A stretch of 12,182 nucleotides of DNA from Fimbriimonadales bacterium (lineage in GTDB: Bacteria > Armatimonadota > Fimbriimonadia > Fimbriimonadales > GBS-DC). Positions within the stretch are counted from its first letter, which is position 1, and the number at the start of each line of letters is the position of its first letter. Shown piece by piece: positions 5,987 through 12,182 of the stretch. Where the stretch lies: assembly GCA_026416655.1 (NCBI GenBank), contig JAOAES010000019.1:1-12182 (forward strand), in the 5' to 3' direction. A program made the translations under genes and the position numbers. The notes beneath the pieces are model-generated. The model searched no databases and was not told where the DNA came from. It worked only from the letters and a program-made list of their open reading frames with translations.

Positions 5987-8900
5987 TTATCGTTCCGTGC
6001 CGATGCCCAGGATCTCCGCCAAGGACGGCACGCGGATTTCGGGCATGCCCAACATATACTGGGCGTTCAGCGCCTTGTCGATGGTCTCAATAGCCTCGCT
6101 GTAGTGGGCGCGTGTGTAGGTATCCTGCACGCGGGGAAGCTGCTTGGCGAGTTGCTCGCGTAGCTGGCGCAGGTGGTAGCGGGCGAGCATGCGCGCATCG
6201 TCGGGCGCGCCCGTGCTCTTGGTAATCATGTCCACCAGCGTCTGCAGGTGCGCCCGCTGCAGCTGGCGACGCAGAGCAGGCACAGCGCGATTCGACTGCG
6301 CTTCCGACCAGATAACGCCTTGTAGCGTGTCGAACAGCTCCGCCATCGTAAGCGCGTTGCGCTCGTCGACGGCTTTGAACTCGTTGTTCGCCACGCGACG
6401 CAGCGTATCGGGCGCCATCAGGCGCGCCAGTGTCAACCGCTGGATATTGCTCAAGAAGTCGCGCACCGGCGCGTCGGGCGGAATCGCGCTGCCGCCTCCA
6501 TACGGGTTCGCACCGAGATACCGATACAGCCCTTTGGGGATATTGAACGCATTCTCGGAGAAGATATAGGTCGCCAGCAGTTGGAGGGCGCGGCGCTGCT
6601 TGTCCGCGCTCACAGGCTCCAGCGGTGGCTGCGCGTTCGGGTCGGTGGCGAAGTTGCGCCGCATCTGCAGCGCGCCCACAAATCGGCTCAGCTGCGTCGC
6701 CGCACGACTGAAGCTCGCCAGCGCGCCGAAGAAGTTGCGCGTGAAATCATAGTAGGTCTCGCCGGGGCCGGGCACTCGCGTCGGCAGCACCTCCAGCAGT
6801 TCATGCGTGTCTTTAATCACCAGCTCCCAGTAGTCCAGCGGATCCTTGCCCAAGTCGAAGCGCGTCACATACGGGTCGAAGCGGTCGGCGTAATCGTCCG
6901 TCTCGAACGCCAGTCCCGGCTCGGTGTTGCGCCGTGCAATCTCCAGCAGGTGGGGACGCTCCGCCTCAGGCGTTTTGGCATCGGGGAAACTCCGATAGCC
7001 GTACTCGATCGCCCAGTAGTCGTACGGTCCGATGGTCGGGTTCCAGTAATAGGTATTCGGGGCATGCAACGCCATCTGATTGAACGGGTCGTACTCCATC
7101 ACGCTGGCGACCGTGCCGCGCTGACGCACGAGTTCGCCGTTCTTAAGTTCTTCCAGCGTGAACTGGCGGCTGGCGACAAAGTTGTGGCGCAGCCCCAAGA
7201 TATGTCCCATCTCGTGCATCGTGACGGACTTGATGTAGTCCTTCACGAACTGCTCTTCGGTGGTTTTGGTCGCGCCGCGTCTGCCTGCGAGCAGCTCCAT
7301 CATCACGAAGCCCTGCCACGCGCGTTGCAGGGTATCTTGTGCGAAGGTGCAGGCGTGCGGGGAGTTTTGGCTGTGGTCGCAGCAGTTTTTCTCGCGCGCT
7401 TCGGCTTCCTTGAACGCCGCGAGCGGGTCAATCTCTCGAATGAAGCTCACGCGCGTAAAGCGCGCCATGTTGCCGTCGATGGTGATGCTGGCGTTCAGGA
7501 TTTGCCCAGTGAGCGGGTTGGCACGGAACAGCGCGACGGCATAGCCGTTGCTGGGCGAGGTGACCCAGCGAATCACATTATAGCGCATATCCGCGTGATC
7601 CCAGTCGGCGTCATCGGGCATCTGCTTGACCACAATCGCGTCCCTAATGCCGATCTTTTCGAACGCCTTGTTCCACTCCAGTAGCCCTTCGCGGATGGCG
7701 TCGCGGTACTCCAGCGGTACCGCGTTGTCAATCCAGAACACGATAGGCTCTTTCGGCGGCGAGAGTTCGGCGTTCGGGTCGGCTTTTTCCAGATGCCAGC
7801 GCAGGATGTAGCGGCGAGTCTGGTCCTCCTTCTCACGGGTGAAGTCCTCGTAGGAGGTGATGAAGTAGCCCACGCGCGGGTCGTAGAAGCGGGGCACATA
7901 GCCGTTGTTGACGGGCAGCTCCCAGAGGTTATAGTTGACGGTGATGGGCACGCTGCGTGGGTCGGCAAGGTTCGCGCCGCCTGCCAGGCTCCCCAGAATC
8001 CCTGCCAGCCCGCCGCCGCGCTGCTGACCGCCCGCGAAGTGGTACGCCGTCTGGATGAAGATATTGTTCGGGAACGCCTTCACCTGATTATAGACGGTCT
8101 TCTCACGGTCGATACTGTAGCTCCCGCCCGCCGCGAGGCTTACTGCCTGCTGGATCTGAATCAGGTCGGAGCGGAACAGGTTGCTCACATCGATGAGCAA
8201 TCGCTTGCCCTCGTCGGATTTCGCCTCGATTTTAAACGCCTCCAGATAGGCGTCGGCGAAGGAGCGTTGTACGGAGCGGGCAATCGGCGTGTTCGGGCTC
8301 GCCTGAAAGCCGATATTGGGCACAACCAGCAGAATCTGCTCGTCGCGCTGCACGAGTTTGAACAGGATGTCGTTAATCGGCGTGCCTGCGGCGAGGAAGA
8401 AGGTCGGCAAGCCCTCGCTCACAGTCGCTTGCAGGAAGTAGAGCTTTTCCAGCTGGTCGCGGCGAATCTCCATGTAAATCGTGTCCTTGCCCGCTTCCTT
8501 CTTACGATAGAGCGTGAACAGCCCCTCCAGCTTCTCGAAGTCTTTGGTGGCCTCTTCTATGGTCTTCTCTTTCTTTTTGGGATCTTCTTTCTTCTCGCCC
8601 TCAGCAGGTTTCTGCTCAGTAGTCTGCTGTTGCTGGGCAGGCTGCGCGTTGGGTTTCGGCGCAGCTTGCGGTTGCGCTCCGTTGACGCCTTCAGGCAGCG
8701 GGGTTCCCTCGATGCGCTCGTATTCCAGCTGCGCAGACGCCGCCGCCGTCACCCCGCCCTGTCCCCAGCTTAAACCTGTGATTTTCGTGGTGGCGTATAC
8801 CGTGTCGCCCGTGCGCACCTCGATAAGCAGTTCGCTCTCAGCGGAGACCTTGCTCCCGCCCCCGGCGCTATAGGTGCTAACAATCCGCGCGACGCGGATG

Positions 8901-9448
8901 CCTTTCCAGGTTTCAAACCCGCGCAGAACATACTCGATTGTCGCGGGAGCTGTACGCAGCTTAGAGTCCTCTTTGAGTGAGTAGCTCCATTTATCACCTG
9001 CGCCAACGGGCTTGTCGCTGAACACAACTGCCAGCGTCTGCCCCAGGTGCTTCTGGTCTGTGTCTTCTTCGCCCTCTTCGCGAGTACTTTCGCGGCTGAT
9101 GGTCTCGCCGTTGGGTTTGACGACGATCGTCACTTTGCCGCTGAGAGCTTCATCGGGCGCGGGCATCTTCTGACCGTTGAAACTCATCTCGTAGGACTCG
9201 GTGGTCTGTTCCTGCTTGATGTTGCCTTCAGGTGTGACCTCGAGGATTTTTTGAGCGACGACCGAAGTGATTTCCAGATTGAAAGTATTGCCGGCTGCTT
9301 CCACGCTCAGTGTGCCCGACAGTTTGTAGCGCATTGTCTGACCGGGCTTGGCTTTGTATTCGAGCAGTACCTTCTCCTGCGCGTATGCGCCGAGCGAGAC
9401 AGCAAGCAGCAACAACCACAGTAGCATGAACCGTCGTTGCTTCAACAT
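5987..9448 (-). CDS. Large secreted zinc-dependent metalloprotease (DUF5117/DUF4953-like) with extra N-terminal domain
   Basis: This 1153-residue exported protein has a metzincin-type zinc site, HEMGHILGLRH, giving H745, H749 and H755 as ligands and E746 as catalytic base. The signal peptide is MLKQRRF followed by a Leu-rich core, likely cleaved after AYA (about residue 23). Residues ~25-247 look like an added beta-rich domain (LEYKAKPGQTMRYKLSGTLS onward), perhaps DUF6263-like. A Gln/Pro/Lys-rich linker follows (~250-298), then the DUF5117-type part (from about FEKLEGLFTLYRKKEAGKD). After that comes the catalytic and C-terminal DUF4953-like part, including EPIVFWIDNAVPLEYRDAIR and a conserved-looking EYGY region. 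A Cys-rich insert (CC at ~688-689, another Cys at ~699) precedes the active site. Family members I know are usually about 800-900 residues, so this one is long. I chose the ATG at 9446-9448 because of its ribosome binding site and signal peptide; a frame-open extension to 9541 lacks both. Substrate unknown. It is convergent with degP. Confidence 0.88.
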   Translation of the reverse strand: MLKQRRFMLLWLLLLAVSLGAYAQEKVLLEYKAKPGQTMRYKLSGTLSVEAAGNTFNLEITSVVAQKILEVTPEGNIKQEQTTESYEMSFNGQKMPAPDEALSGKVTIVVKPNGETISRESTREEGEEDTDQKHLGQTLAVVFSDKPVGAGDKWSYSLKEDSKLRTAPATIEYVLRGFETWKGIRVARIVSTYSAGGGSKVSAESELLIEVRTGDTVYATTKITGLSWGQGGVTAAASAQLEYERIEGTPLPEGVNGAQPQAAPKPNAQPAQQQQTTEQKPAEGEKKEDPKKKEKTIEEATKDFEKLEGLFTLYRKKEAGKDTIYMEIRRDQLEKLYFLQATVSEGLPTFFLAAGTPINDILFKLVQRDEQILLVVPNIGFQASPNTPIARSVQRSFADAYLEAFKIEAKSDEGKRLLIDVSNLFRSDLIQIQQAVSLAAGGSYSIDREKTVYNQVKAFPNNIFIQTAYHFAGGQQRGGGLAGILGSLAGGANLADPRSVPITVNYNLWELPVNNGYVPRFYDPRVGYFITSYEDFTREKEDQTRRYILRWHLEKADPNAELSPPKEPIVFWIDNAVPLEYRDAIREGLLEWNKAFEKIGIRDAIVVKQMPDDADWDHADMRYNVIRWVTSPSNGYAVALFRANPLTGQILNASITIDGNMARFTRVSFIREIDPLAAFKEAEAREKNCCDHSQNSPHACTFAQDTLQRAWQGFVMMELLAGRRGATKTTEEQFVKDYIKSVTMHEMGHILGLRHNFVASRQFTLEELKNGELVRQRGTVASVMEYDPFNQMALHAPNTYYWNPTIGPYDYWAIEYGYRSFPDAKTPEAERPHLLEIARRNTEPGLAFETDDYADRFDPYVTRFDLGKDPLDYWELVIKDTHELLEVLPTRVPGPGETYYDFTRNFFGALASFSRAATQLSRFVGALQMRRNFATDPNAQPPLEPVSADKQRRALQLLATYIFSENAFNIPKGLYRYLGANPYGGGSAIPPDAPVRDFLSNIQRLTLARLMAPDTLRRVANNEFKAVDERNALTMAELFDTLQGVIWSEAQSNRAVPALRRQLQRAHLQTLVDMITKSTGAPDDARMLARYHLRQLREQLAKQLPRVQDTYTRAHYSEAIETIDKALNAQYMLGMPEIRVPSLAEILGIGTER

Positions 9449-9744
9449 TGTTCCCTCCAGATACGGATTATGGGTTCCCCCACAGAAGATATTGTACCCT
9501 ACCGAGTTTGGGGTCTGGCAGTTCACGTGTTGAACCGTCATGGCGCAACGCAGAGCGCGTGCTTACTGCGTCGGTTGAAGCCATCCCGGAGCAAACCAAG
9601 CCTGCCGACGCCGACTCCAACTAAAATCGCTCGGTTTCGTTTGTAAGGAACGGGTCGAGCCTTCGTGCAACAGAGCCTTATTCTCTTAAACAGTTTCTGA
9701 GCCTGCTGCGGCAATCAAGGTCAACAGGAGTCTCAGCACGCCTG
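9449..9744. other. Divergent intergenic region between metalloprotease and ABC permease genes
   Basis: These 296 bases separate two divergent genes and must hold promoters for both. On the minus strand, TACAAT (9491-9496 on the + strand as ATTGTA) lies about 43 bases before the metalloprotease start, without a convincing -35. On the plus strand, TAAAAT at 9622-9627 is a weak -10 candidate, also without a good -35. CGTCGG at 9569-9574 can pair with CCGACG at 9605-9610 over a 30-base loop, a weak structure. AGGAG at 9726-9730 is the only Shine-Dalgarno-like site for the permease and is 14 bases from its ATG. I see no gene here. Confidence 0.5.
9453..9458 (-). promoter_or_regulatory. Ribosome binding site fixing the metalloprotease start
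   Basis: On the minus strand GGAGGG lies four bases before the ATG at 9446-9448 (core GGAG six bases away). The codon-open region further upstream to 9541 has no such site and would hide the signal peptide behind 31 extra residues. Confidence 0.65.
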
Positions 9745-10626
9745 ATGAATCTATTTTTCGTGCGCGGGCTACTGCAAGAGCTGTGGAACTACCGTGAGCT
9801 GCTGCGGACGCTGGTGATTCGCGAGTTGCGGGTGCGCTATAAAAACTCTGCGCTGGGGTTCTTCTGGTCGCTACTCAACCCTTTGGCAACCGTACTGGTG
9901 ATGACAATCGTGTTCAAGTATGTGATGGGGATGCGCATCGCAAACTACTCGGCATATATTCTGGCAGCTTACTTGCCCTGGACCTTCTTTCAGTTCGCGT
10001 TGCTTGATTCCAGTCAGACGATACTGGTGTATATGCAGGTGATCAGGAAGATTTACTTCCCGCGCGTGTTGTTGCCGCTGGCGGCGGTGATTTCAAACTT
10101 TGTACATTTCCTGATGGCGATGGGAGTGCTGTTTGTCTATCTGTATGGCTATGTGGGCACACCTTTACAGGTAGGGTTGCTGTTTTTGCCTGTGATTATG
10201 CTGAGTCAGTTGCTCTGGGTTGTGGGGCTTGCGTCAATCATCGCGTGCTGGAATGTGTTCTATGAGGATGTGAAATATCTGGTGAGTGTGGGGCTGCAGC
10301 TACTGTTTTTTCTGACGCCCGTGATTTACTTTTCTGAGCAATTGCGCCACACGACACTGGTTCCCGACGCCTATCGTGAGGGGCTGTTTTGGGCGTATCA
10401 CCTGCTGAACCCGATGGCGGCACTGGCGATGGCGTACCGTAAGGCAATCCTACCCCCGATTACAATTGTGCAGGAAAACGCCGCGCTGGGACAGGTGACC
10501 CAGTTCCCGGATATGCCGTTACCGTTGTGGCTGCTGGGGCTGAACCTGTTGCTGGGCGCAGCGGTGGCACTGCTGGGACTGAGTTATTTCCGAAAACGCG
10601 AGTGGGAGTTTGTAGAGCGACCATGA
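9745..10626 (+). CDS. ABC-2 type export permease, O-antigen/polysaccharide exporter (Wzm/TagG-like)
   Basis: This is the integral-membrane subunit of an ABC exporter for polysaccharides such as O-antigen or teichoic-acid-like polymers; the polymer here is unknown. The 293-residue protein starts with the family's amphipathic segment and the signature RELRVRYKNSALGFFWSLLN, and later has LNPMAALAMAYRKAIL, typical before the last membrane segment. Hydrophobic spans lie at about residues 38-60, 68-88, 108-136, 142-168, 178-197 and 260-281, i.e. six membrane segments. Length fits the family (usually ~260-290). The ATG at 9745 is the only reasonable start in frame; its AGGAG is 14 bases upstream, longer than normal. 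The ATP-binding partner (Wzt/TagH type) is not next to it, which is unusual because the pair is normally adjacent. Instead the stop codon overlaps dprA. The partner would have to be elsewhere. Confidence 0.9.
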   Translation: MNLFFVRGLLQELWNYRELLRTLVIRELRVRYKNSALGFFWSLLNPLATVLVMTIVFKYVMGMRIANYSAYILAAYLPWTFFQFALLDSSQTILVYMQVIRKIYFPRVLLPLAAVISNFVHFLMAMGVLFVYLYGYVGTPLQVGLLFLPVIMLSQLLWVVGLASIIACWNVFYEDVKYLVSVGLQLLFFLTPVIYFSEQLRHTTLVPDAYREGLFWAYHLLNPMAALAMAYRKAILPPITIVQENAALGQVTQFPDMPLPLWLLGLNLLLGAAVALLGLSYFRKREWEFVERP

Positions 10627-11705
10627 GCCGAGAGGAGCTGGAAGCGTGGCTGAGGCTGTTGAGCCTCGAGTTCTCTGCAAATAAGCTGCGTGCGTTGCTG
10701 GAGCGTTTTGGTGACCCAGACAGCGTGCTGAGCGCGAGGATGGAGGCGTTGCGCGAGGTTCCAGGCATGCGCGAGGCGGATGTCGCTGCAATTGAGCGCG
10801 TAGCGGGCGCGGCAATGCGTCTCCCAACATTATTGGAGACAGGCGATGCGCAACTAATCGTGATGGGAAAACCGGACTATCCGCGTCTGCTTGAGGTGCT
10901 TCCCGACCCACCACCTGCGCTTTTTGTGTGGGGCGAACTGCAGGAACGCGACCGGTTCGCTGTCAGCGTTGTGGGCACACGCAGACCCAGTGCATACGGG
11001 CGCATGGTCGCTGAACGGTTCACGCGCGACCTGTGCGAAGCGGGGCTAACCATCGTGAGCGGCGGCGCACTCGGCGTGGATACAGTCGCACACCGCGCTG
11101 CGCTCGAAGCCGGTGGACGCACCGTCGCTATTCTGGGTAGCGGGCTGGGTAGCCTGTATCCTGCCGAGAACCGTACGCTATTCCGGAGCATCGTCGAATC
11201 GGGCGGCGCGGTGATTTCGGAATACCCATGGGACGCCTCGCCTGACGCATGGCGGTTTCCTGTACGCAACCGGCTTATCGCCGCGTGGGGGCTCGGTACA
11301 CTCGTGGTGGAAGCTCCCGAAGCCAGCGGCGCCCTGATTACTGCCCGGCTCGCTGCCGAATACGGGCGCGAAGTGTTCGCTGTGCCCGGCAGCATCGATA
11401 ATCCCAAAAGTAAGGGATGCCACGCGCTCATCAAAGACGGCGCGGCGCTGGTGGAGTACGCCGAAGATATCTTGAACACTTTGAAAATCCAGACCGACCC
11501 GCGCGAACGAACCCTAAGCCTGCCTATTCTTACTGAGACGCAGGAGAAGTTGCTTGGCGCACTGGACCTGGAGCCGCGCCATGTGGACGTGCTCGCACGT
11601 GCAGTCGGCTTACCTGTGCACGTTGCACAAGCCGAGCTGACGATTCTGGAAATACAAGGGCTGGCAAGGCGGATGCCCGGCGGGGCGTTCGTCAGAGTGT
11701 TGTGA
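10623..11705 (+). CDS. dprA: DNA-processing protein DprA (recombination mediator of transformation)
   Basis: DprA binds incoming single-stranded DNA in natural transformation and loads RecA. From the ATG in the ATGA overlap with the permease gene, the product is 360 residues, a usual length. Residues ~1-75 form a helical, HhH-like N-terminal region (ALLERFGDPDSVLSARMEALREVPGM). The Rossmann-like core (~78-290) has the family motifs VVGTRRPSAYGRMVAERF (117-134), TIVSGGALGVDTVAHRAAL (143-161), AILGSGLGSLYPAEN (169-183), SEYPWDASPDAWRFPVRNRL (199-218), SGALITARLAAEYGREVFAVPG (235-256) and the GCHALIKDGA loop (265-274). A C-terminal winged-helix (DML1-like) domain occupies about 303-360. The usual SGxARGID element reads SGGALGVDT here, a mild variation. 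An in-frame ATG at 10527 would place 32 non-homologous residues inside the permease gene and is rejected. Ribosome binding is weak, so translation is probably coupled to the permease. Confidence 0.96.
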   Translation: MSREELEAWLRLLSLEFSANKLRALLERFGDPDSVLSARMEALREVPGMREADVAAIERVAGAAMRLPTLLETGDAQLIVMGKPDYPRLLEVLPDPPPALFVWGELQERDRFAVSVVGTRRPSAYGRMVAERFTRDLCEAGLTIVSGGALGVDTVAHRAALEAGGRTVAILGSGLGSLYPAENRTLFRSIVESGGAVISEYPWDASPDAWRFPVRNRLIAAWGLGTLVVEAPEASGALITARLAAEYGREVFAVPGSIDNPKSKGCHALIKDGAALVEYAEDILNTLKIQTDPRERTLSLPILTETQEKLLGALDLEPRHVDVLARAVGLPVHVAQAELTILEIQGLARRMPGGAFVRVL

Positions 11706-11762
11706 TATCGATTGGGGCCTCACCTGATGAATCCTCTGTCATTTCCTGCGCCTCTAACCATA

Positions 11763-11787
11763 TGGAAGCGCAAACCAGAGGCTTCCA
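11763..11787 (+). repeat. Short inverted repeat upstream of the rhodanese gene
   Basis: TGGAAGC (11763-11769) and GCTTCCA (11781-11787) are perfect inverted complements around an 11-base loop, 20 bases before the rhodanese ribosome binding site. No T-tract follows. It may be a weak terminator of dprA, a leader structure or chance. Confidence 0.3.
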
Positions 11788-11820
11788 GAAACCAACTATC
11801 CTAACAGGGAGGTATGACAG

Positions 11821-12182
11821 ATGGCTACTATCACCAAAACCGCGATTAGTGTGGCAGAGCTGGATCAGATGATTGAGCGCGGCGATTCGTTCCTGCTGCT
11901 GGATGTGCGCAACCAGGACGAGTTCGACCGCTGGAAAATCGAGGGGCGCAACCCCGTCGAGACCCTGCATATCCCGTACTTCCAGTTCATAGAGAACGAG
12001 GAAGCAAACATCGCCCGCGTACCGAAGGGCAAGCCTATCGTGGCAGTATGCGCGAAGGGCGGTTCGTCGGAGTATGTGGCGAACTTGCTGCGCGAGCGCG
12101 GCTACGAGGCGATGAACCTTGAAGGCGGCATGGTCGCGTGGGGCAACTACTATCGCATTCGCCGCATCGAAGAGGTTAAGGA
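11821..12182 (+). CDS. Rhodanese-like sulfurtransferase domain protein, 3'-truncated by the window edge
   Basis: The first 120 residues of a rhodanese-domain protein are present. The fold is recognisable from FLLLDVRNQDEFDRWKIEGR (residues 24-43), LHIPYFQF (49-56), the active-site loop CAKGGSS with catalytic Cys77, and NLEGGMVAWG (99-108). In this family the Cys carries a persulfide passed to or from sulfur acceptors. There is no signal peptide, so the protein is cytoplasmic. The start has GGGAGG at 11807-11812, eight bases upstream; the ATG at 11814 opens only a very short frame. The open frame continues past the window end with NYYRIRRIEEVK after the rhodanese domain. That fits either the last helix of a stand-alone rhodanese or the linker of a fusion to a metallo-beta-lactamase-fold (persulfide dioxygenase-like) domain. 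The 115-bp gap from dprA suggests a separate transcription unit, though the strand is the same. Confidence 0.88.
   Translation, partial: MATITKTAISVAELDQMIERGDSFLLLDVRNQDEFDRWKIEGRNPVETLHIPYFQFIENEEANIARVPKGKPIVAVCAKGGSSEYVANLLRERGYEAMNLEGGMVAWGNYYRIRRIEEVK

Noticed and set aside
6948..6970. GGTGGGGACGCTCC inside the metalloprotease gene as another copy of the palindrome core
   Set aside because: It matches only part of one arm, has no inverted partner nearby and lies within coding sequence.
6581..7684. Long plus-strand open frame (367 codons) opposite the metalloprotease gene
   Set aside because: It is antisense to a well-supported coding sequence with signal peptide, HExxH site and ribosome binding site. 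The translation has no recognisable domain and reflects GC-rich codon use on the other strand.
7793..8773. Second long plus-strand open frame (326 codons) opposite the metalloprotease gene
   Set aside because: Same antisense shadow effect; no ribosome binding site, no family motif, and the hydrophobic end mirrors the Lys/Glu/Gln-rich linker of the true protein.
9545..9612. Repeated CCGACG/CGTCGG words in the divergent intergenic region as a third copy of the palindrome family
   Set aside because: Only six bases pair across a 30-base loop and the GGTGGGGAYGCC core is absent.
9437..9646. Small plus-strand open frame at the head of the divergent intergenic region
   Set aside because: It begins inside the metalloprotease start region, lacks a ribosome binding site, and its product looks like random translation.

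Overview
The window is a densely packed stretch of a moderately GC-rich bacterial chromosome. Signal peptides, zinc-finger anti-sigma factors with one membrane span, HtrA-family proteins and an O-antigen-type export permease point to a free-living bacterium with an elaborate envelope stress response. No gene here fixes the phylum. An Armatimonadota-like or similar deep-branching lineage is my guess from general gene style only, at low confidence. There are no transposases, tRNAs, rRNAs, CRISPR arrays or prophage genes.

Layout, left to right. (1) Positions 1-2130, + strand: the 3' part of an ECF sigma factor, a zinc-finger anti-sigma factor (ATGA overlap) and an HtrA/PDZ protein (26-bp overlap). 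The HtrA protein appears to have lost all three catalytic residues. (2) Positions 2131-2253: a strong 23-bp-arm palindrome, then TATAAT just before a GTG start. (3) Positions 2254-3087: 6-phosphogluconolactonase. (4) Positions 3187-5891, + strand: a second complete cassette of ECF sigma factor, zinc-finger anti-sigma factor and HtrA, this time with an intact His-Asp-Ser triad and two PDZ domains. (5) Positions 5892-5986: a second palindrome sharing a 13-base core with the first, lying between convergent genes. (6) Positions 5987-9448, - strand: a very large secreted zinc metalloprotease with an additional N-terminal domain. (7) Positions 9449-9744: a divergent intergenic region. (8) Positions 9745-11705, + strand: an ABC-2 export permease overlapping dprA by 4 bp. 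(9) Position 11821 to the end: a rhodanese domain that runs off the window.

The most interesting content is the pair of sigma/anti-sigma/HtrA cassettes. The order resembles the known rpoE/algU-anti-sigma-mucD/degS type of envelope-stress loci. In those systems an HtrA protease senses or clears misfolded envelope proteins and the anti-sigma factor holds the sigma factor at the membrane. Here one copy carries an active-looking protease and the other a predicted pseudoprotease that keeps its PDZ domain. This suggests that one branch was converted from proteolysis to binding, scaffolding or sensing. That functional reading is inference; the residue losses and gene order are read directly from the sequence.
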